In this document: one piece after another, positions 37,068 through 50,998 of the stretch
Layout of the letters: each line of letters starts with the position of its first letter
How positions within the stretch are numbered: the stretch's first letter is position 1
Assembly: GCF_000002425.4 (NCBI RefSeq)
Contig: NC_037260.1
Span: forward strand, 8,027,808-8,091,807
Length of the DNA: 64,000 nucleotides
Reading direction: 5' to 3'
From: Physcomitrium patens
Taxonomy: Eukaryota; Streptophyta; Bryopsida; Funariales; Funariaceae
Program-made: the position numbers and the translations under genes
Notes under the pieces: generated by a model
The model's database searches: none
Told to the model about the DNA's origin: nothing
Seen by the model: the letters and a program-made list of their open reading frames with translations, nothing else

Positions 37068-38818
37068 AACTTGTCACATAGGCGGCTAATCTTCATATTA
37101 CAATAATATAATCGTATGTTGTTGCTAACAAGGACTTAATGTTATTTCTTGTGATATACATTAGAGTTATTTAATTTTTTTTAAATATTTTTTAAATTAT
37201 TCCTTTAGTATTGCAAGTAGCTCTAATGAATTATCTGTCAAATTTTCTATCTCAAAATTATCAACTTATGAGAAGTAAAAAATATCAAGTTGTGGATAAT
37301 AACCATAATTAGCAAAAAAATGTTTGTTGAATAGAAGAATGTATTGTATTATTATAAGAAAATTTTATCATTAGTAAAAGAGTTATCTAATCATCTTGAT
37401 GATATTTGATGGTATATTATAAATATTGCACTAAAATTTGATCATCATGTTTTTTTTATTCATCAATATGAAGATAAAAAATAAAAGATAATTTTATATC
37501 TACCTTCAAAATCTTCAAAATAATTTTCCAAAACCTTGATAAAAATTAAATTCTTCTATCAAATATAATATTCTTTGATAATCTATGATAGCATTAAATA
37601 ATGTCAAAGAAAAATTTAGTAATTTCTTCAAATATGATAGATTTTGTATATGCTATAAAATATGTTATCTTGGTGAAACAATCTAATATCACAAACATAA
37701 AGCCATATAAACTTGAGATTAAAAGATCCATGATAAAATCCATGGAAACAAAAGACCGTAGTTGTATTGATATAAGTAGTGGTTATAGAAGTCAATAATG
37801 TTGATGAAAAGGAATTTTAGATCTTGAAAAAATATTACATGATTGTACAAAGTCTTTGATTACTTTTCATATTTGAGGTCACTAAAAATCTCTTCAAATT
37901 AATTCTAATGTCTTGTGTGTCCAAAATGACAAGCAATTAGAAAGTTGTAACAAACTTGAAGAGCTTATAATTGTGCTTCAGCTTTATAAATATATAAAAG
38001 ATTTTTAAAATAGAGTATATTATTCTTAAATTCAAATTTAAAAATATGAAAAAATTTAAAATAATTAAATTTAATTTTACAAATAAAAAAATTAAAATAT
38101 ATATTTTATTCAACTTGACTAAAAAAATCTATAAATTATTTGATTTCATTGATTAAAATTAAAATTTCTTTATTCATAAGAAAAATATTCATTATAATTC
38201 AAAAATTTCATCTCTTTTATTTGGTATAAGATAAAAATATCTAAGAAATATTTTTGATATTTTTTATTTTATTTTTTATATATGTGATTTTAAATTAAAA
38301 TCTTGACAAAGATATGTTCCAATAGCTTATCAAAAATTTAAAATATGTGTTGATATGAAATACTAGAGGTTCTTATGATCCATTTTAATAGTCATTAGGA
38401 TTGAGGTGTCTTCTGAATAATAGTTCTATTTTTAATATAAATTCACAATTGCAAGAAATTTTATATCATAGATCTTGTAGTTGATCTTGGTTCTAAAACA
38501 TTTTAATGAATAAAAAGCTACATAACAAAGTTTTTAATTTACTTCAATTTGTAACAATGCTACATCTAAAGGAAATTTTAATGCATCTATTTTTATAAAA
38601 AATACCTAAGAGAAGTTGATGTAATACAAGATTGGTGCAAAAATTAAAATTTGTCTTTAAAGCTTCAAATGCTTAATAAAATTCTTTATTCCACTCAAGT
38701 TTTGTCTTTAGAAATCAAATGTGTAAGTTAACTTGCAATTTGAAAACATTCTTAGTAAAAATCAAATAGTAATTGAAAAATTCTAAAAAATATTAGAAAT
38801 ATCTTATTATTCTTGAAA

Positions 38819-38820
<2 letters not shown>
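35080..38820 (-). mobile_element. Ty3/gypsy chromovirus relic, minus strand, 5'-truncated
   Basis: An old, heavily broken element lying in reverse. Its 3' non-coding part at about 35600-35800 matches, in reverse complement, the 3' region of the plus-strand relic near 44870-45030. The integrase segment at about 37580-37760 reads like MDFIMDLL.SSLY.F.FVI, parallel to that of the plus copy. RNase H and RT remnants appear to follow toward 38800, where a long AT microsatellite ends the recognisable part. Low complexity and extreme AT content suggest great age. Confidence 0.65.
37030..37065. repeat. (TAA)n microsatellite
   Basis: About twelve units of an ATA/TAA triplet within the minus-strand retroelement relic. 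Confidence 0.9.

Positions 38821-38824
<4 letters not shown>

Positions 38825-38859
<35 letters not shown>
38825..38859. repeat. (AT)n microsatellite at a relic junction
   Basis: About 35 nt of pure AT dinucleotide. It separates the minus-strand relic from the LTR-like start of the plus-strand relic. Confidence 0.9.
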
Positions 38860-38860
<1 letters not shown>

Positions 38861-39394
38861 TAATAAATATCTACATGAATAGATAAAAGTAAATAGAAAT
38901 AGATTAATTTCATAATACTAAATCATGAATTAAAACATTTCGAATGTCATATAAAATTCTTGGCCATGTTCTTATGAATATACTTATTCACTTTAACAAA
39001 CTCATTTTGTGATAAATTATATATTGGTTCAAATGGTAGTTGAACTCCCTTTTAAAATTCAATGAAACAATCATAAGGACAATGTTCTTGCATGATATTT
39101 ACATTTGTTGATTCAAAAACATCTTGATGATTTTAAAATCAATTCAAAATACTACTTTAAGTATTTTTACTATTGAAAATAGATATGATATAAATAATAT
39201 AAGATAATAAACCTTTTATAAGATGCAAAAAAATACTTATATCTATAAATAAGAATTTGGTGATATTAGACTTATGATTTTTTACTTAATTAATAAAAAA
39301 ATTAAATATATTTAAAAAATATTTAAGATTATAAGAAATCTAATCTATTTAAAGATTATATTTATTTAGCCATAATAAATCTAAAATAATACCT

Positions 39395-39850
39395 TTTAGA
39401 GAAGCTTTATAGATGCTACTTTGACTTTATATGCATTTGTAGTTGATTGGTAGGTTAGAAACTTGGTCAATAAGTTAACCATGTATTAATAGCTTACAGA
39501 ATAAGTTAATTATGTGGCGCACATTTAAAAAACTTGACTTATAAATTAAGATACATGTCTTGCAAATTCAACATATTTAGGAAGACTTATAGGACATCAC
39601 CATGAAGCTTCTAGTTAAGAATATATATGGAGGCAAGAGTGAAGCTTTTTTCACTCTTATCAATGCTTTTTTAGTCCTTAGTCTTATTTCTAGACTTTTT
39701 AGTTTTCTCGTTTTTGGCAATAGTTATTCTAGTTTAATATTATTTCATCTTTGAATGACTTTTTAATTCTTTTTAGTGTTGCAAGAATGTATTGAGGATT
39801 TCTTTTTCAAAATTCATGTCCTTGACAATTTGATAAAAGTACTAATTTAC
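39395..39850 (+). repeat. LTR-like block, copy 1
   Basis: Shares long blocks with two copies at 45350-45720 and 45800-46240, for example TTTGTAGTTGATTGGTAGGT and AAGAATATATATGGAGG, then TTTTTAGTCCTTAGTCTT. This copy belongs to the upstream end of the plus-strand chromovirus relic. Confidence 0.75.
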
Positions 39851-42800
39851 TATTTCTATCTTATTTTAGAAGTAAGTAGATTAGCTCACTTTTATTATTG
39901 TATTTTGAAGGTTGTCGGCTATCGACCTTTAAACAAACAATCTTATTTTGTAACACTGATCTTTTCTTTAAAGAAAGTAGATTATCCCTCTTTGTGAAAA
40001 TTTTTATTTCATATTAGAGGTTGCACACTATCCTCTTTTAATTTAATTTTTTGAATTTTTTTTGAGTTGTCTATAGAAGAAAAGATCATAGATATTACTC
40101 TTAGTAGAAGTGAGAATAGATTTGTAGTTATTACAGATCTTTGTGAGCTTATTAATATTCTAAGAATAGAAATTTCATGTATCTCTAATATGAATTATAG
40201 AAATATTATTCCTACACCTATGGAAGAAGTTTAGAGTCTACAGTAAGAAGTTGTGTAATTAAAAAAAGTAAGTAGATCCATCTTATAACCAAACCTAAAA
40301 CATTTTACTTCTACAATTATGATGAGGACAAAAGTTAGTATGCCTAAGAAGTTTGATAGAATAAAATCAAAATTTTGAAGATTTCTACTATAAATCAAGT
40401 TTTATCTAAGGTTGCACCCCTTCCAATATCTTCATGGATTTATTCAAGTTGGATTCATAGGTGCACTTCTATCAAGAAGTGCTCTCTCTTGGTTTGCACC
40501 TTTAATAGAAAAAGATTTATAATTCTTTTATGATTTGAATTCATTCTTAAAAGTGTTTAAAGCTATATTTGGAAAAAAAGATCAAGAAAGAGTAGCAGAG
40601 ATAGTCAGCTACCATCTTATCTTTACAACAAGGATCATTGTCAGCTACTATATATGCTACTGAATTCCAAAACCTCGCTTGCAACATGGACTAAAATGAT
40701 AAAGGCCTTATCAATAAATTTGGATATGGATTGAAGGATAATATCAAAAATTTGTTATTAATAATGCCAAAGGGAAAATCTTTGAAATAATTCATTGCTC
40801 AAGCCATTGCATGCAACAATCAATTATTTGAAAGACATCAAGAACAAAGACTTGGTTGAAGAAGAACAAATCAAATATCCTAAGTAATTCCTAAGTTTTT
40901 AGAAATTCATTCATTAAGGCCACAATCAATGCAAATTGATACGATACGTTTTAAATCTCTCATAAGAGAAGAAAAGACCTGACAACATTGAGAGGGCTTA
41001 TGCTTATATTATAGAAAAGCTAAACATATTGCTCCACATTGTTGAAAGAAACAATGCAATCACAGAACGAGAAGCATAGTTGCCAAAAATATAATATATT
41101 AAAAAACAAATTTCTTCAATTACAATAGGAACTATGCAGCTAAAATCTTGTGTAATTCTTTATAAAGGTCATATTTTCTCCTTATTTTAAAATAGAAGTT
41201 TATTTAGGACCAAAAAATCACAAAGGCTTAGCTTTATTAGATTTAGGAGCCTCAATCTATTTTATAGATGAAGATTTTGTTAAAAAAAAAATAATATCAA
41301 TAATTAAAAAAGCTAAACTTGTACATCTAAGAGTCATAGATGATCATTTGCCATCTTTAGGAGATGTCACGTAGGAGATTGTTCCTTTAGATGTAACAAA
41401 TAAATATCATAATAGCTCAATAATATTTAATGTAATAAAACCTCTATCCAATTTGATTATTTTAAGATTATCTTGATTAAAAAAATATAATTCTCAGATA
41501 GATTGGATTTCTTATAACATTCATTTTTTGGATAATTTAATCCAAAATCTCATTATTTAAATAAAAATACATAAGTCTAATACATCCAAATCGTTACCGA
41601 TAGGTGCAAGAGCTTTTATGCATGCCTTAAAAAAAAGATTATCTTTTGCTTTACATGCCATGCCTATTTTTGATGGCAAGAAGATATCTAGTGGTATTTC
41701 TAGCTAGTATTAAGATTTCCAAGATGTTTTTGAAAAGAAAAATATACATATTTTTCTAGAGCATCGTCTTTATAATTGTTCCATTGATCTTCACGAAAGA
41801 TCTCAATTGCCATTTGGACCAATCTATAGCTTATCACAAAACAAGTTGATTGCATTTAAGAAATACATTGATAAAAATTTGGCTAAGAATTTCATACATC
41901 ATTTTAAATCTCCATTTGAGAATCCTATCTTATTTGTAAAGAAAAAAGATGGATCTTTGTGGATGTATGTGGACTATTAAGGACTCAATAAGATCACCAT
42001 AAAAAATAGGCATCCTCTACCTTTGATTTCAGGACTTGATCAATTGAATCAAGAAAAGATCTATACAAAAATAGATCTATGAGAAGCATATAATTTGGTA
42101 TGCATTAAAAAAGTAGATGAATGAAAAATTATGTTTTGAACTAAGTATGGGCATTTTAAATATAATATCATGCCTCTCCTACTCATAAATGCACCAGTTG
42201 CTTTTCAACAACTAATAAATGATGTCTTTTATGAATTTCTTGATGATTTTAACATCTATTATTTACATAACATCTTAGTTTATTCTAAGAATACAGAAAA
42301 GCATGAAGTTCATGTTTGTCATGTGTTACAAAAACTTAGAGATACAAGATTATATGCCAAATTTAAAAAGTATATATTCTATATTATTCTAATTGACTTC
42401 CCATAATATATCATTTTCAATGAAGGACTAATGATGGATTTGAAGAAAGTCTAAACCATCATGTATTAAAAGATTTCAAGAACACTAGGAGATGTGCAAT
42501 GCTTTTTGGACTTTGCCAATTACTATCAGATCTTTATCAAGAATTTTTTTTAAGTGACAATTCTACTTATAAGTTTGACTTGTAAAGACAAACTTTAGTA
42601 GAATAAAGAAGCTAAAGCATTGTTTGATGCTTTAAAAAAAAAGATTTATTTTTGTACTAATTTTATATTGTGTTGATTTTTCTAAGGCATTTTTTATGGA
42701 AACAGATGCATCAGACTTTGCCTTGGATGCAGTATTATTATAAATAGAAGCAGTTGTCAAATTCCATCTAGTAGCTTTCTATTTCAAATTTTTTTTCAAT

Positions 42801-45349
42801 AGCTAAGTTTAATTATGAGATCCATGACAAAGAGCTCCTTGCAATCATGGATTCTTATTAAGAATGGCATCATTATTTAGAAGACATCTTGAGTCTAGTC
42901 ACTATATATATAGATGATAAGAACCTTGAATATTTCATATCGGCTTCTATTTTGAATTGTTTCCAAGCTTATTGGAGTATATCTTTATCAAGATTTGATT
43001 TCAAGATCACTTATTGATCCAAAAAATAAGGTTTATTAGATGCTCTTTCTAGAAGTTTTTATCTTATACCTAAAGAAGAAGATGCATTTTTTGATCAACA
43101 AAGGATAATTTCCTTGAAGCTAGAGCATTTTCATGTTTGAGCAGCAAAATCAACATTATTTGTTGATTCAACCTTTGTTAAGTAAATTCAATAAAATATG
43201 TCCTTAGATCTTCTTCTCCATGATATCAAGAATAATTATTCTAAATCTCATGATAATTCTAAGTTTGAATTCAAGAACAACCTACTCTATTTTGAGAGAC
43301 AAGTATACATTTTAGAAGATAAGACATGATTACGTGTTCTTCAAACTCTTCATCACTTTCCAACAACTGGACATTTTGGATATAAGAAGACTTTGGAGCT
43401 AATATCAAGAGATTTTTGGTGGCCTCAAATGTAGAAGACAATCAAAGACTTTGTATAACCATGTTATATTGATTGAAGATCCAGAACTCCTTACCATTGA
43501 CCTTATAGATTTCTTTAGCCATTACCTATTCTTGAACAACCATGGTCTTATATTTCTATGGATTTTATCATGGATCTTTTAGTCTCAAGTTTGTATGATT
43601 CTATATTCGTCATAGTAGATCATTTTATCAAGATGGCATATTTTATACTATGTATAAAATCTATCACAAGTAAAGAAATGGCAAAGTTTTTTTTAATAAC
43701 ATTTATCACTATCATAGATTACCTAAAGATATTTTATTAAATAAGAAGACTCAGTTTATATTAAGATTTTAGAGAGTACTTTTTAAGATTTTAAAGGTAG
43801 ATATAAAACTCTCTTTGACTTTTTATCATTAAATTGATGGGCAAAAAAAATAGATGAATGAAATTTTGGAGCGATATCACTTATCAATAAGATCATTAGA
43901 CAACTTTTTTATAATTAGCAAAGTTTGTATATAATATTTTGGTACATTTTTCTATCCAATAAATACTTTTTTTTACCAATTATGGTTATCATCTATAATT
44001 TGATACTTTTGACTTTTCAAAAGTTGATAATCTTATGGCAAAAGATTTAGATTTTTTTTTATTAGAACTACATGCAACAATGAAGGCGTAATTAAAAAGA
44101 GCTGAAGAACGACAAAAGATTAATGTAGATGCCTATTGCAAAGAACAACTATAATTCAATAGAGGTGACAAAGTATGATTACTTCTTTGTAATATCAAGA
44201 CTACTCATGCTTGTGATAAGGTTGTCTATCGTAGGCTTGGACCTTTTTTTTATTAATAAACAAGTCAATCTTGTTGCTTATCAATTATATCTACTAGATT
44301 TTATAAAGATCTACCTTGTATTTTATATACCTCTTTTAGAATCATATAAGAAAGTGAATATCTTGAGAAGAAGATAAATGTCACCTCTTCTTATAGAAGT
44401 AGATAATAATCAAAAAATTTAGGTGAAAGAAATCTTAAATTTAAGGCGGTGCCAAAATAGATTAGAATATCTTGTTCATTGGCATGGATATGATTTTAGT
44501 GAACATACATGAGAGCCATCAAAAAATCTTATAAATAAAATAAAGAAAGTTGAAGCTTTTCATTTATAACATCTATCAAAATAAAAATAAAAACTAGAAA
44601 ATCTTTTCTACAACAGAAACAAGATCAAAACAAGATAACACTCTTCCTTCTATCCTTCCTTGTAGCTTCTATGTATTTGTAATACTAAAGAGATGGAGAA
44701 CCAACAAACAATAGATTCAACTTAAGAACTTTCATTTGTTGACTTATCAAACAAGACATTGTGATTGTCACAACTTTTAAGACAATGTAATTGAGATGAA
44801 GATCTTGAGAACGACATGTACTTCCTCAAATGGATGATAAGATAAAATGTATTTGATATCACGACCTTGGAAGGAATTTCTAATGTTTGGTGATTTTATT
44901 AGAGGTAGAAACAACTTCTAATGATGTTCGAAATGTTTCATTTGAAGGAAGTTATGAAGACCTCAACAACAATCAAATAATAAGGTGGTCTTCTCACCCT
45001 AGTATAGGACACTATCAATGGCTAAGAAGACCTATTAATTATTTTCAAAGAAAACAAAGATCAAAGTATGTAGCAAATATAATTTGCTGTACCTTGGATT
45101 TTATCAATACATGATGACTACTCCTTATGGAACTTGTTCCTAGAAGGAGAAGTAATATCACGAATATACATATGTAATCTAATAAATATCTATATGATTA
45201 AATAGAAGTAGATAAAAGTAGATAAAAGTAGGTTAATTTCATAATACCTTCTAGACAAGCTTCTGTCACAAATATATACCTATCGTAATTGTTACCTAAG
45301 TAATATGAATAGATAGAATTAGATAAAATTAGATTAATTTTATAATTTC

Positions 45350-45720
45350 TTTTAGAATAACTTTTTAGAAGCTTTTTAGACATTATTTTGACTTTATATA
45401 TATTTGTAGTTGATTGATAGGTTAAAAACTTGGTCAACAAACTACCTATATACTACATGTGTAGATAGCTTGTGGAACAAGCTAACTATAAAGTGCCTAT
45501 ACAGAGAACTTGCCTTGCAAGTCAAGATACATATCATACAAAATCAACACATTTTTGGAGGTCCTATAGAACGTTGTCACATAAATCTTAGGTAGATGAT
45601 ATGTACATAGGTAAGAGTGAAGCCTTCTTCACTCTTGTCAAATCCTTTCTTGTTTTTAGTTTACTTTCAAGAATCTCTAATTTCTTTGTATTTTGGCAAT
45701 AGTCATTTTAATTTTTTTTT
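45350..45720 (+). repeat. LTR-like block, copy 2
   Basis: A downstream copy of the block at 39395-39850, containing TATTTGTAGTTGATTGATAG. The end part is shorter or more diverged than in copies 1 and 3. Confidence 0.7.
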
Positions 45721-45799
45721 AATATATATAATTCTCTATTTCTATTTCTTTGAAAGAGTTTCACTTATTTGTTTACTTTCATTAAGTTCTTATTTTTGA

Positions 45800-46240
45800 T
45801 AGCTTCTTAGAAGCTTCATAGATAATGCTTTGACTTTACATGTATTTGTAGTTGATTGGGGGATTAGAAACTTGGTCCAAAAATTAATTACATATTGGTA
45901 GGTTGCAGAAGAAGTTAACTATGTTGTGTACATATAAAAAACTTTCCTTGTAAGTTAAGATATGTGTTTTGCCAAGTCAACATGTTTTAGAGGTCCTATA
46001 AGACATTGCTACATAGCTCCTAATTAAGAATATATATGGAGGTAAGAGTAAAGCCTTCTTCACTCTTCTCAATGCCTTTTTAGTCCTTAGTCTTGTTTCT
46101 AGACTTTTTAATCTTCTTTTTTTTGGCAATGGCCATTTTAATTTAATAATATATCATCTTTGAATGGCTTTTTAGTTTTTTTCAGTGTTGCAAGAGTATA
46201 TTGAGGATTTCTTTTTTTGAAATTCATGTCTTTAATAATA
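45800..46240 (+). repeat. LTR-like block, copy 3
   Basis: A third copy placed just behind copy 2 and close to copy 1 through its end (TGTTGCAAGAGTATATTGAG). Its presence means the 3' end has one more LTR-like unit than a simple element, from a duplication or a nested insertion. Confidence 0.7.
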
Positions 46241-46250
46241 AGTTTTTTCT

Positions 46251-47881
46251 TACTCAATAAGAAGTTTAAAACATATTGCATTAATTTGTATATCTTTTAT
46301 ATTTGAATATATATATTAAAAAGATGTTAATATTGCTATTGAATTATAAAAATGTTAATACATACTTCTATAATACCCAGATCAAAATTTAAATAATCGA
46401 TAATTATAATTTACAATAAGAATGATTACTTGACTTAATAAATAAAAATCAAGTAATTTGAGAAATAATTTCTTTATCTCATGTTATAATCCATAAAGAA
46501 TTTGGCTAATAATTAGAACATCATTTCACTTCATATTACTTCTAAGTTGTTAAAATTGTGAAGTATATAATGCTATTCATTGATTTTCATGTTGCAAAAT
46601 ATAAAATTTATTGGTTGCAACATAAATTACATCATGTTTCTCATGCATGGATTTAAATTCTATCATTTTTTTTAAAATATTCAATATTAAATCATATTAT
46701 TTAATAAAAGATAAAAACTACTATAAAATATAATTTAAAAATAGTATTTTAAAGATCTTGACTTATGATCTTAGAATTTGATAGCTTTGAAATTGAAGTT
46801 CAATTAATAGTTATATTTGATGAATAAATGTTCAAAATTTTAATTTTGTGCTATCAAACTACTTAAGTACAATAATTTTTAATTCTCTAGTACTTGAACA
46901 ATGTTCTACCATAAAAAAAACATATAATTTGGTGTAGATATTGAAGCAACTCCAATCATTTATATATCTTTAATTCATGTGAATTTTATTACTTCTAATG
47001 GTTGTAAATTGAGTTGATATATTATAGGCATTAATTCCCTCATTTGTTCTTATTTTTTGTTATTGCACTTTCCATTTCAAAAATCTCTACCATAATAATG
47101 CAATAGAAAAAAAGATGTCTAATATCACTCAAGTTAAGTAGAAGATGGATCTCAAGAATAAAAAAAAATCTAAAAATAATATCAATTTAGAAGTTATATA
47201 TATTGTTTAATTTAGGATTACATGGAAATGTTCTCTATGACCTCCAATGCATGTCCAACTTATAAGATACATATCTAATTTGTAAGATATATATATATTC
47301 GCCACATTTCCAACTTGTATTATAAGTGGTCAACATATGCAACATATGGCCAACTTGTTGGCCAAGTTTTCAACCTATCAAATATTTATAGATATGTATA
47401 AAAGCAAAATTTACATCTAAAAAGCTTCTTTACAAGATATTTTTAAATTTATTTAAATTTATCTACTTCTATCTATTTATAATATTTAGGTCATTATTGG
47501 AATAAATATGAATATTTGTGAAAATTGGTAGAAACATGATATTATTTAAATTATGCATAAACTATCTATTAATGACGTGAATTAAAGAAAAACTTTTAAA
47601 ATACTATAAAATTAACGAATCATTGAAAAATATATAAAAATAAAAATAAAAAATAAAATAGAAATAAATATAAAAATGATTATTAAATATAAAGATATTA
47701 AAAAATATTATATCAAGACTAATTGATAAGAAATGTATTAATAAGAGTAAGAATGGCTATAAACTTATTTTCATATATATAAACTACCAAAAAGGTATTA
47801 CAAAATCTTCTTAAAGATTGCAAAACTTGTGGCATTAACATCCAATTGTAACTTGCTTCCAACATAACTTTTTAAAAGTAA

Positions 47882-47922
<41 letters not shown>

Positions 47923-49110
47923 ACATGGTATATTTGTAAAAGTCAAAGTATTTAATATGTGCCTAAAAAACTTCCTAAAATTTTTTTAAAGAAGATTTTG
48001 TCTACTTCTATTTATATTTATTTATTGATATTCACTTCAATTCATTTAAATTATATAAATATTTGTGACATAATTCAAGAATGCTATAAATATATTAAAA
48101 CTTTTTTTTTATCAAACAAATCTATCAAAAATAGTGTTGAATTAAAAAGAATAAGATATTAAATTTAATAAGAAAGAAATTCAAATATCAACTTATAGAA
48201 CTTCTATACAATATAAAAAAGTAACAATTAGTAAATTCAATTCAAGAGTTATTATTTATAAAATTACTAAATAAAAAAGTTAATTTGTTTAAAATTATAT
48301 AATTTTAAAATTATAAAAGAGACCTCCAAGAAAAATATATCTTCCTTCAAATAAATAATGAGATATAATATATTGAGTACCACAATCTTAGAAGACTTTT
48401 AATGCTTAATAATACTATTAGAGGTAGATACTACATTTAATGGTATGTATAATGTATTGTTTGAAATTAGTTTTGAAGAATTTAACAATAATCAAATAAC
48501 AGGATGGTATCTTGTCTTAATAATTGGCTTTATTAATAATTGAAGGGGCCTATCAACCACCTTTGTATATAACATCGATCAAAGTTTCTTGATAATACTT
48601 TTTCAATAAGATTTAGATATCTTCAACTAATGAAGAAATTTAATTATTCCTTGTAGAACTTCTTATCTAAAAATATATATATTATAATATATGTTTGTAT
48701 TCTTAACTAAATAGAAGTAAAAATAAATAAACAAAAGTAGATAGAATCATGTTCAAAAGATAATTTCTTCTTTAAGAAGCTTCAAAGGAGTTTTTGACAT
48801 GCACATTAAATATTTGGGCTTTTTATAGATATGTCACATAGCTATTCAAATTTATTTTAGATTTTTTTATTTTTACTTCTATAACAATGAATACTTTTAT
48901 AAAACAATCAATACTTAAAACAATCAATATTTTTGCAAAAGTATTGGCAAAGATTATTTTTATTTTAAAACATGTTCCAAAGAGTTTACTTAATGTATAT
49001 TCAATTACCATATAGGCCTAGCTTTAGACTTTAGGTCTTTTAATCTTGAGATTTAAATTTTAATCCTAGGACCACTAAAGCTTCAAAAATAGAACTAACT
49101 TTAGACCATT
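46251..49110 (+). mobile_element. Further chromovirus-related fragments
   Basis: Very AT-rich DNA with no open gene. A segment at about 48340-48820 repeats the 3' non-coding region of the plus-strand relic (compare 44810-45250; both hold the CAACAATCAAATAA part). LTR-like phrases also occur near 47180-47480. These look like remains of at least one more copy of the family. The rest is unassigned. Confidence 0.5.
47890..47920. repeat. A31 homopolymer
   Basis: A run of about 31 A inside AT-rich relic DNA. It could be a decayed poly(A) tail, but no LINE or SINE body was recognised beside it. Confidence 0.85.
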
Positions 49111-49117
49111 CAAAATT

Positions 49118-49386
49118 TTGATATGAATTATTCTTAAAAGTTTGTCATTAGAATTCTTCAAAGTTGCCTCCCAAGTAACACCTAAGCTAGGACAAGTTTT
49201 GGAAATTAATCAAGACACTAAAAATTCACATAAACTATTGTTTATTTTGCACTAAATTCTGGAGAAGGTTGAAAAATAGAGATCAATACAACCAAATTAA
49301 AAGGAGTTTGGTACTAATAGATTTGCTACGTGGAAGGCAACTTTGAAGAATTCTAATGATAAACTTTTAAGAATAATTCATATCAA
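49118..49386. repeat. Foldback: 55-bp inverted repeat
   Basis: The arm at 49118-49172 (TTGATATGAATTATTCTTAA onward) is the reverse complement of 49331-49386 with only a few mismatches, separated by about 158 nt. A transcript across it would form a long near-perfect hairpin. Confidence 0.85.
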
Positions 49387-49458
49387 CTTTGAAGAAGATT
49401 GAAAAATAGAGAGCAATAGAACTAGTTAAAAATTAAAAGGAGTTTGGTACTAATAGAT
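49264..49458 (+). repeat. Direct repeat overlapping the foldback
   Basis: About 60 bp at 49264-49321 recurs at about 49394-49458. Both contain TTGAAAAATAGAGA and the longer AAAGGAGTTTGGTACTAATA. The second copy lies just beyond the right arm of the foldback. Confidence 0.8.
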
Positions 49459-49559
49459 CATACTAACTTACCAACATTACTTTTATCTACAAATTGATCA
49501 TCAAACTAGAAAATTCTATGCTATGATTAAATCCAAATTATGATATAAATCTACATCTT

Positions 49560-50998
49560 TGAAAACTAAACAAAACTTACATTGTAGATCTAGCACCCAA
49601 ATGCATATATCCTTAATTAATACAAATGATTTGAAACAGTACATTTGTTATAAGTGTACTCTGACTACTGAGAGGAATCATTGTGAAGCTCCCCTCACAT
49701 TGTTAGAAGCCAGTAATAAACTGGCTGTTATAAATGTGAAAGCTAAACGTGATAAGTGATGTTGAGCATGATAGGTTGCCGTCAATCAGTTACGTCTCGT
49801 CCACCGACTCCACTGGCTGTCACTGTCGGTGTCGCCGACAATTGAACAGATCTGAACCTGTTGCTGGGTTTGCGTCGCAGATCGAATGACGCAATTAACA
49901 GCCGAGCTTTGTGTGTCAATGTGAGTGTGCAGGTGGAACTGTAGAATTTTGCAAGTTCGCCTATCGATTGAGCACGCCGATGATTTGGAGTATCACCATG
50001 AGCGTGCAAATTTAAGACACCTTTTTCGGAGAGTCTTCGACAATTCAGCTAGAATCCAAACAGCTTCTGGTCAACTCAATGATTCGGTGTACTATTCGAA
50101 TCTTTTATCGGTGTAATAACCTCGAGTCGACTAGAAGTGCCGACTAGAAGCGTAGCCGCTCAGACAGAGATCTATGAAGTAATGACAGGTCGCTGTTGAA
50201 GAGCCCGATGCATTGAAGCCAAGCAACGGCTATGACTAGGCGAAAACTCTGATCTGGATGAGCATGTAAGATCTACAATTCGACTATCTATTGAGCAACG
50301 CCGATTCCATGTAATCAACCGATCACTCTGTTCAAAATCCGCTAGAGTGGTGGTGGGGGTTTTACATGCAGTGGCAGTGAAATAACGGGATGATCTTGAA
50401 CGTTAGAAGCGATGGCATGATGCACGCTTCGGAATTTGCTGGTGTGTAAGAGTGTCATGTTGCACGATAAGGTATCCCACGACTGCTCGTTGTCTTTCGT
50501 GGCTACAGTGACTGTTCTCGAACCATCGCGGTTCTGATGCGGTGTTTTAGATGTAATGGCATCCGCCACAGATTCTTCAGTCAAGGCCCCATAGCTTTGG
50601 GTGCAACTTCTTCCATAACGATTGATCGATTCATTTGTCTTCCGATTCCGATGTGCTTGTCAAATGAAAACTTCACTCAAGGTGAGGCAGAAGGGCCCAC
50701 TATTGCTCGATCGAAGGTATGCAATAATTAGAGCAGATGCTCCACTTCAGAGCTTGTCTACTGTTGAAGTTCTCATTTCATGTACATGGGCCGTAGAATC
50801 TACAAAATTATATTGCATTGCTGGCTAACATCTAAGCACACTGCCTGTCTAGACTCCTGGTTCACCATTCTCAGGTTTAGCTACCAATGTGCCACTAGGT
50901 GTAGCGTTCACGACTTGACGCCCTACTGAGAGAAGCCTTTTTATTGCCATGAAAAAAGAAAAAGAAAAAGAATGGAATAAATAAGCGGGAAATTTTCG
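49560..50998. other. Spacer and 3' flank of the P4-ATPase gene
   Basis: GC content rises to gene level from about 49650. No gene was recognised. The last few hundred bases must carry the 3' UTR of the minus-strand ATPase gene. Short open frames occur at chance level. Confidence 0.5.

Larger units (their letters stand above)
38860..46250 (+). mobile_element. Ty3/gypsy chromovirus relic, plus strand, near full length
   Basis: A fossil copy that keeps the usual part order but is broken many times. LTR-like DNA lies at about 38860-39850. Gag-like remnants and a zinc-knuckle trace follow at about 40300-41100, and a protease-like segment (LLDLGAS) near 41230. Reverse transcriptase covers about 41890-42400 (FVKKKDGS and the LLINAPVAFQQLINDVF part), then RNase H (42650-43060) and integrase (43330-43900). 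A C-terminal chromodomain (LEYLVHWHGYDFSEHTWEPS-like) at about 44420-44560 puts it among the chromoviruses. LTR-like DNA returns from about 45150. The divergence between end repeats is large, so the insertion is old. Confidence 0.8.
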
